DNA of 64,000 bases, taken from DASSTY01 sp035760645. GTDB lineage: Bacteria > Gemmatimonadota > Gemmatimonadetes > Gemmatimonadales > GWC2-71-9. The stretch is from assembly GCA_035760645.1 (NCBI GenBank), contig DASTSO010000130.1:30614-94613 (forward strand), read 5' to 3'. The notes under the pieces are model-generated. The model was not told the origin of the DNA. It searched no databases and worked only from the letters and a program-made list of their open reading frames with translations. Position numbers and translations under genes: made by a program. Positions 1 through 11,164 of this stretch are shown here, in pieces; the first letter of the stretch is position 1; every line of letters begins with the position of its first letter.

Positions 1-1404
<1,404 letters not shown>

Positions 1405-1483
1405 GTGCCGGAAATCCTCCCTCGCGGACCGCTCAGGTCAAGGACCATCCGGCCGTGCGGTGCAGGGCGAGGGCCGAAGCCAC

Positions 1484-1538
1484 TTGTATCACTCCCATTG
1501 ACACAAATCCGAATTCTTGTACAGTAGAAATGATACAA
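1484..1538. promoter_or_regulatory. 8-bp inverted repeat flanking the divergent promoter region; candidate operator
   Basis: TTGTATCA at 1484-1491 is matched by its exact reverse complement TGATACAA at 1531-1538. TTGTACA lies between them at 1517-1523. The region is strikingly AT-rich for this genome. The arms bracket the promoter of the GntR-fusion gene, so autoregulation by that protein is a reasonable inference. Confidence 0.5.
1498..1525 (+). promoter_or_regulatory. sigma70-like promoter of the Clp_N-GntR gene
   Basis: A perfect -35 TTGACA (1498-1503) is followed 16 bp later by TACAGT (1520-1525), a 4/6 match to TATAAT. A second -10-like TACAAT lies at 1534-1539. It is placed 56 bp upstream of the ATG at 1582. 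Confidence 0.5.
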
Positions 1539-1581
1539 TACGCGGCCCACCAGCCGCCGCCACCCTCGTCGCGGGAGCGCC

Positions 1582-2466
1582 ATGCTCGCACCAGCCGCCT
1601 CGCCCACCCTCCGCACCGCCCTCGAGCAGGCCCGCCGGGACGCGCTCCGGCGTGGGCACGACCGGATCGCGACGCGGCACCTCGCGCTCGCGGTGCTGGC
1701 GATCGACGAGGGGCCGCTGCTGCAGGCGCTGCAGGGGCTCGGGCTCGACGCGGCCACGCTGCGGCTGCGGCTCGAGAGCTCCCTCCCGCGGGCGCGCCGC
1801 CCGCGGCCGGAGAGCGAGGATCTCCCCTTCAGTGCCAACGCCCAGCGCGCGCTGGGCCTCGCCGCGCGTCTCGCCGGCGCCCGCGGGGAGACCGAGGCTG
1901 CGGCCTCGCCCGAGCACCTGCTGGTCGCGCTCCTCGCCCTCGACGGGGACGTGGCGCGCCTCCTCCGCACGGCGGGGCTCCGCGAGCCGGCGCTCCGCGC
2001 GCACCTCGCCCGCCTGGGCGGGCCGGGCCCGAGCCTCGCGTTTCTCGCGCTGCAGCCCAGCTCGGGCGTGCCGGTCTACCAGCAGATCGTCGCGCAGCTG
2101 CGCGAGGCGGTGGCGCTGGGCCGGCTGCAGGCCGACGACCGGCTGCCCACCGTGCGGCAGCTCGCCGCGCACCTCGGCGTGGCGCCGGGCACCACGGCGC
2201 GCGCCTACCAGGAGCTCGAGCAGCTGGGCGTCGTCGTGACCGACGGGGCGCGCGGCACCCGTGTCGCGCGGCGCCGGCCCTCGGACGTCTCGGCCGGGGA
2301 GCGCGCGGCCACGCTCGTCGACCTCCTGCGCCCCGTCGCGGTGGCCGCGTCCTACCTGGGCGCCTCGGCCGACGAGGTGCGCGCCGCCCTCGAGGACGCG
2401 CTCGAGGGCATCCTCCACCGCGGCGAGCCCGCCGCGGTCGCCTCCGCCTCACCCTCTGCCCTGTGA
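1582..2466 (+). CDS. Clp N-domain / GntR-type helix-turn-helix fusion regulator
   Basis: 294 aa probable transcription regulator with an unusual sensory half. Residues about 5-70 and 83-146 look like the paired helical repeats of the ClpA/ClpC N-domain (TRHLALAVL and SPEHLLVALL correspond to the TEHILLGLL core). Residues about 164-230 are a GntR winged helix (PVYQQIVAQLREAV, then RLPTVRQLAAHLGV, then a wing ending GTRVARR), closest in style to the short YtrA group. The last about 60 residues are helical and unassigned. There is no AAA+ ATPase domain. The acyl-CoA dehydrogenase starts 7 bp downstream, implying co-transcription. In Clp proteins this domain binds substrates and adaptors; its ligand here is unknown. 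Confidence 0.85.
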   Translation: MLAPAASPTLRTALEQARRDALRRGHDRIATRHLALAVLAIDEGPLLQALQGLGLDAATLRLRLESSLPRARRPRPESEDLPFSANAQRALGLAARLAGARGETEAAASPEHLLVALLALDGDVARLLRTAGLREPALRAHLARLGGPGPSLAFLALQPSSGVPVYQQIVAQLREAVALGRLQADDRLPTVRQLAAHLGVAPGTTARAYQELEQLGVVVTDGARGTRVARRRPSDVSAGERAATLVDLLRPVAVAASYLGASADEVRAALEDALEGILHRGEPAAVASASPSAL

Positions 2467-2473
2467 CGCCGCC

Positions 2474-4381
2474 ATGACCGACGTACTCGAGCCCCGCGCC
2501 GCGGCGCCGACGCCCCCGCCGTCCCCGACGTCCCTCGCCACCGAGCAGGAGGCGCGCGAGGTCGCCGAGGCGGCGCGCGAGAAGGACTGGGAAGCGCCCA
2601 GCTTCGTCCGCGAGCTCTTCGAGGGGAACTTCCGCCTCGATCTCGTGCACCCCTACCCCGAGCTCGCCGAGGCGGAGCGCGAGCGCGCGCGGCCGTTCAT
2701 GGAGCGGCTCGCGGCGTTCATGCGCGACGAGGTGGACAGCGATGCCATCGACCGCGAGGGCGTCGTCCCCGAGCGCCTCGTCGAGCGCCTGCGCGAGCTC
2801 GGCGCCTTCGGGATCAAGATCCCGACCGAGTACGGCGGCCTCGGCCTGAGCCAGACGAGCTACACGCACGCCATCGGGCTCGTGACGAGCCTCGACGGCA
2901 ACCTCACAGCGCTGCTCTCGGCCCACCAGTCGATCGGCCTGCCGCAGCCGCTCAAGATGTTCGGCACCCCGGAGCAGAAGCAGAAGTACCTGCCCCGGCT
3001 CGCCAAGGGTGCGATCTCCGCCTTCGCGCTCACCGAGCCCGACGTGGGCTCCGACCCCGCCGGCGTCGCGACCACGGCCGAGCAGAGCGCGGACGGCACC
3101 CACTGGATCCTCAACGGCGAGAAGCTCTGGTGCACCAACGGGACCCGGGCCGAGCTCTTCGTCGTCATGGCGCGCACGGGACCGAAGAAGATCACCGCCT
3201 TCATCGTCGAGAAGGACTATCCCGGCGTCGAGGTGGTGACGAAGTGCCACTTCATGGGCCTCAAGGCGCTCGAGAACGGCGTGATCCGCTTCACCAACGT
3301 GAAGGTGCCGGCGGAGAACGTCCTCTGGGGCGAGGGCAAGGGGCTGAAGCTCGCGCTCATCACCCTCAACACCGGGCGCCTCACGCTGCCCGCCTCGTGC
3401 GTCGCGGCGGGGAAGCGCTGCCTCGAGATCGCGCGGCGCTGGGCGGCGGAGCGGGTGCAGTGGGGCGCGCCGGTGGGCAAGCACGACATGATCGCCCAGA
3501 AGCTCGGGCGCATGGCGGCCGACGTCTTCGCGATGGAGGCGGTGAGCGACCTCGCGAGCGGCATGGCCGACCGCGGCGGCTACGACATCCGCCTCGAGGC
3601 CGCGATGGCCAAGATGTGGAACACCGAGACCGGCTGGCGCATCGTGGACGACACGCTCCAGATCAAGGGCGGGCGCGGCTACGAGACGGCCGACAGCCTC
3701 CGCAACCGCGGCGAGCGGCCCGACCCGATCGAGCGCATCATGCGCGACATGCGCATCAATCTGATCTTCGAGGGCTCGTCGGAGATCATGCGCCTCTTCA
3801 TCGCCCGCGAGGCGGTGGACACGCACCTCAAGCTCGCCGGCGACCTGATCGACCCGAAGGCGCCGATGGGCAAGAAGATCAACGCCCTCGTCAAGAGCGG
3901 CGCCTACTACGCCCACTGGTACCCGAAGCTCTGGCTCGCGGCCGGGCTCACGCCGACCTACGGCGAGTTCGGCCCGCTCGCGAAGCACCTGCGCTACGCG
4001 CACCGCACGTCGCGCCGGCTCGCCCGCACGCTCTTCCACTGCATGGTGCGCTTCGGGCCCAAGCTCGAGAAGCGCCAGGTGGTGCTGGCGCGCCTCGTCG
4101 AGATCGGCGCCGAGCTGCTGGCGATCAGCGCGACCTGCAGCCGGGCGCTCCTCCTCGTCCGCCGGGATCCGAAGAACACCGGCCCGCTCCGCCTCGCCGA
4201 CGTCTTCTGCCGCCAGGCGCGCCGGCGCATCGAGGAGCGGTTCGACCAGGTCTTCGACAACGACGACGTGCCGACCTATGCCGTCGCGCAGCAGGTGCTC
4301 AAGGGCGAGCACGCCTGGCTCGAGCAGGGCATCGTGGAGCTGCCGGCGGAGATGGCGCAGCCGGGGGTGAACGTGATGTGA
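2474..4381 (+). CDS. acyl-CoA dehydrogenase, long VLCAD-like form
   Basis: 635 aa FAD flavoenzyme that desaturates acyl-CoA at alpha-beta in fatty-acid oxidation. The N- and middle domains carry FALTEPDVGSDPAG and WILNGEKLWCTNG. The catalytic base is expected at E433 in LIFEGSSEIMR, the arrangement of very-long-chain enzymes. About 190 extra C-terminal residues make it longer than the usual 380-aa ACADs, again like VLCAD. ATG at 2474 lies just after the stop of the upstream regulator gene and is preferred over in-frame codons that overlap it. It is the likely downstream partner of the Clp_N-GntR regulator. Chain-length preference is not deducible. Confidence 0.93.
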   Translation: MTDVLEPRAAAPTPPPSPTSLATEQEAREVAEAAREKDWEAPSFVRELFEGNFRLDLVHPYPELAEAERERARPFMERLAAFMRDEVDSDAIDREGVVPERLVERLRELGAFGIKIPTEYGGLGLSQTSYTHAIGLVTSLDGNLTALLSAHQSIGLPQPLKMFGTPEQKQKYLPRLAKGAISAFALTEPDVGSDPAGVATTAEQSADGTHWILNGEKLWCTNGTRAELFVVMARTGPKKITAFIVEKDYPGVEVVTKCHFMGLKALENGVIRFTNVKVPAENVLWGEGKGLKLALITLNTGRLTLPASCVAAGKRCLEIARRWAAERVQWGAPVGKHDMIAQKLGRMAADVFAMEAVSDLASGMADRGGYDIRLEAAMAKMWNTETGWRIVDDTLQIKGGRGYETADSLRNRGERPDPIERIMRDMRINLIFEGSSEIMRLFIAREAVDTHLKLAGDLIDPKAPMGKKINALVKSGAYYAHWYPKLWLAAGLTPTYGEFGPLAKHLRYAHRTSRRLARTLFHCMVRFGPKLEKRQVVLARLVEIGAELLAISATCSRALLLVRRDPKNTGPLRLADVFCRQARRRIEERFDQVFDNDDVPTYAVAQQVLKGEHAWLEQGIVELPAEMAQPGVNVM

Positions 4382-4480
4382 GGCGGGAGGGCGGGACGCG
4401 GCGGGGCCTCCCGCCGTCCCGCCCGTGGGCTTATGATCTCCGCGGGCGCCGGGAACCTCCCGTCGTCCCGCCCCGTTCAG
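4382..4480. repeat. GC-rich GGCGGGA/TCCCGCC intergenic repeats
   Basis: Degenerate copies of the GGCGGGACGGCGGGAGA unit start directly after the acyl-CoA dehydrogenase stop (4382-4402). Reverse-orientation copies (CCTCCCGCCGTCCCGCCC) lie at about 4407-4424 and near 4459-4480. The same unit recurs at 9091, 54776 and 63844. Confidence 0.6.
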
Positions 4481-4510
4481 CTCCGGACCTCAACAGGACG
4501 CACGACCAGC

Positions 4511-4903
4511 ATGGCCATTGCGGAAGGCAGGACGATCCCGTTCGTGGGCCCCGAGGCGATCGACGCCGCGGTGCTCGAGACGTTCGAGTACGACGGCCCC
4601 CGGCAGGAGATCGTCACCGAGACGAAGGAGTTCAGTGCCGTCTGCCCCTACAGCGGGCTGCCGGACTACGCGACGCTGACGATCCGGTACGTCCCGTCGG
4701 ACCGGTGCATCGAGCTCAAGAGTCTCAAGTACTACGTGACGAGCTTCCGCAACGTCGGGATCTTCCAGGAGCATGCGACGGCCCGGATCGCCGAGGACCT
4801 CTTCCGGGTGCTCGAGCCGCAGGCGCTCACGGTCACCACGGTCTACAACGTGCGCGGCGGCTTCGACACGACCTGCAGCGTGAGCCTGCCCGCGGCGGAC
4901 TGA
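4511..4903 (+). CDS. queF: NADPH-dependent 7-cyano-7-deazaguanine reductase (QueF)
   Basis: 130 aa, the length of the single-domain QueF type. It reduces the nitrile preQ0 to preQ1, the last step before tRNA insertion in queuosine synthesis. The thioimide-forming Cys is C45 in AVCPYSGLPD and the acid is D52. The QueF signature is E68-L-K-S-L-K, and H88 follows in FQEHATARI. ATG at 4511 gives the family-length protein; an upstream in-frame ATG would add 26 unconserved residues. queC and queE sit 13 kb away on the same strand. Confidence 0.95.
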   Translation: MAIAEGRTIPFVGPEAIDAAVLETFEYDGPRQEIVTETKEFSAVCPYSGLPDYATLTIRYVPSDRCIELKSLKYYVTSFRNVGIFQEHATARIAEDLFRVLEPQALTVTTVYNVRGGFDTTCSVSLPAAD

Positions 4904-4927
4904 GCTCCCGGCGCGTCGCCGAACGAC

Positions 4928-4963
4928 GAACGGGCGGGCCTCCGATCGGAGGCCCGCCCGTTC
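4928..4963. terminator. 36-bp perfect palindrome between convergent queF and M28 peptidase
   Basis: Arms of 18 bp (GAACGGGCGGGCCTCCGA and its reverse complement) meet with no loop. The element sits 24 bp after the queF stop and 30 bp from the end of the minus-strand peptidase gene. It can serve both directions, though the following T-run is very short. Confidence 0.65.
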
Positions 4964-4993
4964 CGCATGCGACACTCCCCGACGCCCAGCGCC

Positions 4994-6670
4994 TCAGCGC
5001 GTCGGCGCCGCCGCCTTGCTCGCCGCCTTCGACGACGCCTTCGCGGCGGGCGCCGCCTTCTCCGCGGGCGCCGCCTTCCCGGCCACGACGCCCGGCGAGG
5101 GCTTCATCGGGGTCATCGGCCACGGCAGCTCGGCCGACTTCGCCCGGCGCGGCAGGAGCGCCGGCAGGTTGGCGAGCTGGAGCGCGGTCGCCGCCATGAC
5201 GGCGGAGGCCTGCTTCAGGTCGCCCGGAACGGCGTGGTCGTAGGTGTCCACCTGCGAGTGGTGGGTGTGGTTGTAGCCCCGGGTCTCCTGGTCGAAGTTG
5301 AACCCCGGGACGCCGTAGGGGAGGAACGCCAGGTGGTCGGTGCCGCCCTTGTTCGCGTCGCGCACGCTGTCGGCGCCGAGCGGGGCGAGGGGCGCGAGCA
5401 TGTCCTTCCAGAGCTGCTGGAGCTCGCGCTGGCCCTGCAGCGCCTGCGCCGTGATGCGTCCGGTGCCGTTGTCGAGCACCAGCACGGCCTGGATCTTGTC
5501 CGCCTCGTTCTGGTGCGCCCGCGCGTAGGCGCGCGAGCCCAGGAGCCCCTGCTCCTCGCCCGAGAAGAGGATGAAGCGGATCGAGCGCTTGGGCTTCACC
5601 CCCGCCTGCTGGATGGCGCGCGCGGCCTCGAGCACCACCATCGAGCCGGTGCCGTTGTCGGTCGTCCCCTGCCCGAGGTCCCAACTGTCGAGGTGCGCGC
5701 CGAGGATGACGACCTCGTCGGGCTTCTCGCTCCCCTTGATCTCCGCGACCGTGTTCCACTGCTCGACGGCCGTGGTGCCGAGGGTGTTGGCGACCCGGCC
5801 CGCGAGGCGCGGCGTGACGCCGGCCTTGAGCTGGCGATCGAGCATGAGGTAGTCCTCGTGCCCGATGACGAGGTTCGGCAGCGGCGAGACCGAGTTGGGC
5901 GAGCCGCTCATGGTGAGCAGGTCGAAGTCCTTGGCGCCGTCGGTGAGGATGCCGAGCGCGCCGGCGGCCTTGAGGCGGTAGGCGCGGTCGAAGTTGAACT
6001 GCTGCAGCTCGCGCTGGAGCCGGCCGGTGGTGTCGGCGGCGATCCGGCGGAACTGGGCGGCGCGCCGCTCCTGGGCCTGGCGGAACTCGGCGCTGTCCAT
6101 CGCCGTCATCGGCGGCCCGTCGGGATTCCACAGCATCTGCGGCTCGGCGAGCATGACCCAGGCGCCCTTCACCCGGGCGAGGTTCGCCGCGAGCAAGTCC
6201 TGCGAGCCGTCGATGCGCACCACGGGGCCGGTGAGGGTGCGGCCGTCGGTGCCGGCCGTCCAGGCCCAGCTCTCCGCGGTGATCGTGCGCGGGAAGGGGG
6301 CGAGCAGCTTGAGCGAGGCGTCGCCGCGGGTCCACGTGACGCCGAAGGGCCACGCCTCGAGGTGCGCCGGGATGCCGTAGGCCCGGAAGCGCTCGGCCGT
6401 CCACTCGTTGGAGCGGCGCATCGCCGGCGAGCCGGTGAGGCGGGGACCGATCTGGTCGCTCAGGTACTGCAGGTTCTGCATCACCTCCGAGTGCTCCGTC
6501 GCCTGCCGGACGACGGCGCCGACGCCGCTGCTGTCGACGGCGACCCGCCACTGGGCGACCGGCGCCGCGGGCATGGTGCCCGAGACCTGGGCCGCGAGCG
6601 GCCTGCCCGCGAGCGGCGCGCCCGCGAGCGAGACGAGGATGAGCGCGGCGGCGGATGAGAGTCGTTGCAT
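4994..6670 (-). CDS. exported M28-family zinc peptidase, carboxypeptidase Q-like
   Basis: 558 aa with a Sec signal peptide ending near AGRPLAAQ. A PA-type insert covers about residues 150-300. The M28 core follows, with zinc ligands in GAHLDSWD (near residue 325), TDNGTGS, SGEEQG and the HTHHSQVDTYDH region. The layout resembles plasma glutamate carboxypeptidase/aminopeptidase, so extracytoplasmic release of amino acids from peptides is likely. The C-terminus is an Ala/Lys-rich low-complexity tail of about 35 residues. GGGAGG precedes the ATG at 6670. The ADP-ribosylglycohydrolase gene ends 84 bp upstream on the same strand. Confidence 0.9.
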   Translation of the reverse strand: MQRLSSAAALILVSLAGAPLAGRPLAAQVSGTMPAAPVAQWRVAVDSSGVGAVVRQATEHSEVMQNLQYLSDQIGPRLTGSPAMRRSNEWTAERFRAYGIPAHLEAWPFGVTWTRGDASLKLLAPFPRTITAESWAWTAGTDGRTLTGPVVRIDGSQDLLAANLARVKGAWVMLAEPQMLWNPDGPPMTAMDSAEFRQAQERRAAQFRRIAADTTGRLQRELQQFNFDRAYRLKAAGALGILTDGAKDFDLLTMSGSPNSVSPLPNLVIGHEDYLMLDRQLKAGVTPRLAGRVANTLGTTAVEQWNTVAEIKGSEKPDEVVILGAHLDSWDLGQGTTDNGTGSMVVLEAARAIQQAGVKPKRSIRFILFSGEEQGLLGSRAYARAHQNEADKIQAVLVLDNGTGRITAQALQGQRELQQLWKDMLAPLAPLGADSVRDANKGGTDHLAFLPYGVPGFNFDQETRGYNHTHHSQVDTYDHAVPGDLKQASAVMAATALQLANLPALLPRRAKSAELPWPMTPMKPSPGVVAGKAAPAEKAAPAAKASSKAASKAAAPTR

Positions 6671-6754
6671 GATGGGCTCGACCTCCCTGGAGAGCTGGGG
6701 AAACGAACAGGGGACGACTGTGAGCGACTGCCGGGCGACTTCGGTGTGCTCGGT

Positions 6755-7696
6755 CTACGGCGCGCCGGCGCGCGCGGTTTCGGCGTGGAGCTGGTCCACG
6801 CGCGCGAGATGGTCGGCGAGGCGGCGCAGGTGGTCGGGATCGGGGAGCGCCGCGATCCAGCGCGCGGGGATCGCGCCGACGCCGTCGCGCGCGCCCATGA
6901 GCCCGCCGGCGACCGCCGCGTTGGTGTCGGTGTCGCCCCCGGCGTTGGCGAGCCAGACGAGCCCGCGCTCGAGGTCGGGCTCGTGGCGCGCGAACCAGAG
7001 GGCGATCTCGACGCAGCGCACCGCGTCGGCCGCGCCGGGCCCCTCGACGGCGAGATCCTCGCGCCGCTCGAGCGGGACGCGGCGCACCGCCGCGAGCAGC
7101 TCGGCGGGCGCGTCGTTGTTGCGGAGCGCCTCGATGACCTCGGGGATGAAGTCCGGCCGGTCGCGCAGGAAGCAGGCGGCGGCGACGTTCACCGCCACGG
7201 CGCCCCACGCCGCCCGCGGCTCGGGGTGCGTGAGCCAGGCGGTGTGGAAGGTCCCGCTCACCAGATTGCGCGGCGAGTCGAAGGTGGCCAGGGCGACGGG
7301 GAGGCAGCGCGAGACGGCGCCGTTCGTGGCCCGCCCACCCGTCTCCTGCGGCGGCGAATCGTGGAGGGCGATGTGGCGGAGCGCCGTGCGCGTCCACTCG
7401 CCGAGGCCGCGGCCGTCGGTGTCGGCCCAGCGGGCCCAGCGGTGCGCGAGGCGGCCGAGGTCCACCTCGGGCTCGAGCAGCTCCTCGCCGAGGATGACGG
7501 CGAGCGCCACGTCGTCGTCCCAGGGCGAGGTGGGCGTGTCCCGGCGATGGACGTCGCGGAGGCCGCCCGGGAAGGCGGCGGCGATGGCCCCGGCGGTCCC
7601 GAGCTCCTGGGCGGGGAGGCCCAGGGTGTTGCCGGCGGCGTGCCCCAGCAGGGCGCCGCGGGCGCGGTCGGCGAAGGTGGGCGCGGGTCTCGGCAT
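6755..7696 (-). CDS. ADP-ribosylglycohydrolase family protein
   Basis: 313 aa member of the DraG/ARH fold, dinuclear-metal enzymes that remove ADP-ribose from proteins or small molecules. Diagnostic motifs are GALLGHAAGNTLG at the N-terminus, the acidic PWDDDVALAV and the late GGDTDTNAAVAGGLMGA. The start is set at MPRPAPTF (7696), since the longer ORF adds an unconserved leader running into the citrate synthase promoter region. It diverges from gltA with 107 bp between. The target is unknown; no ADP-ribosyltransferase gene lies nearby. Confidence 0.88.
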   Translation of the reverse strand: MPRPAPTFADRARGALLGHAAGNTLGLPAQELGTAGAIAAAFPGGLRDVHRRDTPTSPWDDDVALAVILGEELLEPEVDLGRLAHRWARWADTDGRGLGEWTRTALRHIALHDSPPQETGGRATNGAVSRCLPVALATFDSPRNLVSGTFHTAWLTHPEPRAAWGAVAVNVAAACFLRDRPDFIPEVIEALRNNDAPAELLAAVRRVPLERREDLAVEGPGAADAVRCVEIALWFARHEPDLERGLVWLANAGGDTDTNAAVAGGLMGARDGVGAIPARWIAALPDPDHLRRLADHLARVDQLHAETARAGAP

Positions 7697-7746
7697 GGGG
7701 GAAGTATAGCGGCGCGGCGCCCCTACGTCTTGCGGCGGGACCCCAC

Positions 7747-7752
7747 TATTAT
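7747..7752 (+). promoter_or_regulatory. -10-like TATTAT upstream of citrate synthase
   Basis: TATTAT is a 5/6 match to the -10 consensus, 51 bp before the GTG start, in the gap shared with the divergent ADP-ribosylglycohydrolase. No convincing -35 element at 16-18 bp was seen. Confidence 0.3.
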
Positions 7753-7803
7753 TGGCCCCACATACACCCGTCCTCACGCGCACTGGATCCAAGGACTCAC
7801 GCC

Positions 7804-9090
<1,287 letters not shown>

Positions 9091-9124
9091 GGCGGGACGG
9101 CGGCAGAGGCGGGACGGCGGGAGG
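9091..9124 (+). repeat. two 17-bp GGCGGGACGGCGG-type units after the gltA stop
   Basis: Units occupy 9091-9107 (one mismatch) and 9108-9124. A reverse-orientation remnant (CCGTCCCGTCCCC) at 9188-9200 runs into the speA stop codon. The pair brackets the terminator hairpin at 9133-9172. Confidence 0.7.
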
Positions 9125-9132
9125 TCCCGCTG

Positions 9133-9172
9133 ACGAACGAGCCTCCGGTGACCACACCGGAGGCTCGTTCGT
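9133..9172. terminator. 18-bp stem hairpin between gltA and speA (convergent)
   Basis: The stem ACGAACGAGCCTCCGGTG has loop ACCA and an exact reverse-complement arm ending at 9172. It recurs with small changes at 54804 and 63908 and as a variant at 44450. Confidence 0.75.
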
Positions 9173-9199
9173 TTGCGACGTCTCCAGCCGTCCCGTCCC

Positions 9200-11164
9200 C
9201 TAGTGCTCCCCGTGCACCACCCCGCCGGTCGCGATCGCGGGCACGGGGCCGGGGCCGTAGGCGGCGGGGAGATCGCCCTCGAGGTAGGTGTAGCCCTCGA
9301 GGCCCGCGACGAAGTCGGCGATGAAGGTGTTGGCCTCGTGGCGCGAGAGCGAGCGGGCGGCGCTCACCTTGCGGCGGAAGGTGGCGAGGAGGTCCGAGGC
9401 GGTGAACTGCACGTAGTTGAGCACCTCGGTCACCGTGTCGCCGTGGACGAGGTCGGTGATCTCGTACCCCTGCTCCTTCAGGCGCACGTGCACGGCGTTG
9501 GTGTCGCCGAAGAGGTTGTGCAGGTCGCCCAGGATCTCCTGGTAGGCGCCGGTGAGGAAGATGCCGAGGATGTAGGGCTCGTCCTCGCGCACCGGGTGCA
9601 GCTCGAGCGACGGCTTCCCCGCCCGCCCGCCGACGAAGCGGTCGATCACGCCGTCGGAGTCGCAGGTCATGTCCTGGATCGTCCCGCGGCGCGTGGGCTG
9701 CTCGTCGAGCCGGTGGATCGGCACCACCGGGAAGAGCTGGTCGATCGCCCAGTTGTCGGGGAGCGACTGGAAGACGGAGAAGTTGCAGAAGTAGCGGTCC
9801 ACCAGTGCCGCCTCGAGATGGGCGGCGACCTCGGGATAGAACTGCCGCTCGCCGCCGATGGCGCGGTCGAGCGCATTCAGCGTGGCGAGGTAGTAGAGCT
9901 CGGCGTCGGCCCGGTCGCGCAGGCTGAAGATCCCGCTGGCGAACAGCTCCTGCGCGCGCTCCTTGGCGAAGAGGGCGTCGTGGAAGACCTCCTGGATCCG
10001 GTCGGGGGAGATCGATTCCAGGTTCTCGGCCATGTCGACGAGCACCGGGTGCAGCCCCTCGCGCCGGCGCGGCAGCTCGCCCGTGGCGTGCGACTCGACG
10101 TCGATCACGTTGACGAGCAGGAGCGAGTGGTGCGCCGTGAGCGCGCGGCCCGACTCCGAGATGAGGTTCGGCATCGGCAGCCCCTTGGCGCGGCAGACCG
10201 AGCCCAGGGTGTAGACGATGTCGTTGGCGTACTCGCGGATGGAGTAGTTCATGCTCGCCGGCCGGGTCGAGCGCGAGCCGTCGTAGTCCACGCCCAGCCC
10301 GCCGCCGACGTCCACGTACTCCACGCCGAAGCCCATCTGCCGCAGCTCGACGTAGTAGCGGCCGATCTCCTCGAGCCCTGCCTTGATGTAGCGGATGTCG
10401 GTGATCTGGCTGCCGAGATGGAAGTGGACCAGCTTGAGCCAGTCCTTGTGCCCCGCCGCCTCGAGGCCGTCGAGGAGCTTGATCAGCTCGACCGCGCTGA
10501 GGCCGAACTTCGAGTGCTCGCCGCCGCTCTTCGCCCACCGGCCCGAGCCCTCGGTGGCGAGCTTGATGCGCACGCCGATCGTCGGCGTGACGTCCATCTC
10601 GGCCGCCACCCGCAGGAGCACGTCGAGCTCGTTGAGCTGCTCGACGACGATCGCCACGGTGTGGCCGAGCTTCTGGCCCATCAGGGCCAGCCGCATGAAC
10701 TCCTCGTCCTTGTACCCGTTGCAGACGATCAGGTGGTCGGTGCGCTCGTTGAGCCCGAGCACCGCCTGGAGCTCGGGCTTGCTGCCGCACTCGAGGCCGA
10801 CGCCGAACGGGGAGCCGAACTCGACGATCTCCTGCACCACGTGCCGCTGCTGGTTGACCTTGATCGGATAGACCGTGGTGTAGGCTCCCTCGTAGCCGAA
10901 CTCCTGGATCGCCGCGCGGAAGTTGGTCGCGAGCGCCTCGATGCGGGTCTTCAGGATGTCGCTGAAGCGCAGGAGGAGCGGCAGCCCCACGCCCTGGGCG
11001 CTGAGGTCCATCGCCAGGTGGTAGAGGTCGAGCCCCCGCTCGGGGTCGAGGTCGGGGTGCACGGAGACGTGGCCGTCCGCGTTGATGCGGAAGAAGCCGA
11101 GCCCCCACCCGTTGAGGTTGTAGAGCCTTTCGGAGTCCTTGGTGCTCCAGGACGACTTGACGAT
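9200..11164 (-). CDS. speA: biosynthetic arginine decarboxylase, probable non-canonical AUC start
   Basis: About 654 aa PLP enzyme making agmatine from arginine (E. coli SpeA is 658 aa). PLP lysine K102 lies in TVYPIKVNQQ. GLECGSKPEL, HFHLGSQ, DVGGGLGVDYDG, DITCDSDG-like MTCDSDGVIDRF and MVGAYQEILGDLHNLFGD-like blocks are all present. The first ATG/GTG/TTG in frame is GTG at 11062. That start would delete 34 residues (WSTKDSERLYNLNGWGLGFF..., matching the conserved N-terminus). No standard start lies between the upstream stop and 11062. AUC at 11162-11164 has AGGAG 7 nt upstream and is proposed as the start. The agmatine-using aguA and aguB lie at 61.7-63.8 kb. Confidence 0.92.
   Translation of the reverse strand: MVKSSWSTKDSERLYNLNGWGLGFFRINADGHVSVHPDLDPERGLDLYHLAMDLSAQGVGLPLLLRFSDILKTRIEALATNFRAAIQEFGYEGAYTTVYPIKVNQQRHVVQEIVEFGSPFGVGLECGSKPELQAVLGLNERTDHLIVCNGYKDEEFMRLALMGQKLGHTVAIVVEQLNELDVLLRVAAEMDVTPTIGVRIKLATEGSGRWAKSGGEHSKFGLSAVELIKLLDGLEAAGHKDWLKLVHFHLGSQITDIRYIKAGLEEIGRYYVELRQMGFGVEYVDVGGGLGVDYDGSRSTRPASMNYSIREYANDIVYTLGSVCRAKGLPMPNLISESGRALTAHHSLLLVNVIDVESHATGELPRRREGLHPVLVDMAENLESISPDRIQEVFHDALFAKERAQELFASGIFSLRDRADAELYYLATLNALDRAIGGERQFYPEVAAHLEAALVDRYFCNFSVFQSLPDNWAIDQLFPVVPIHRLDEQPTRRGTIQDMTCDSDGVIDRFVGGRAGKPSLELHPVREDEPYILGIFLTGAYQEILGDLHNLFGDTNAVHVRLKEQGYEITDLVHGDTVTEVLNYVQFTASDLLATFRRKVSAARSLSRHEANTFIADFVAGLEGYTYLEGDLPAAYGPGPVPAIATGGVVHGEH

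Noticed and set aside
1829..4312. Minus-strand open frame of 827 codons opposite the acyl-CoA dehydrogenase
   Set aside because: It is an antisense shadow typical of very GC-rich DNA: low-complexity Arg/Ala/Glu/His composition, no motif, while the plus frame has clear homology.
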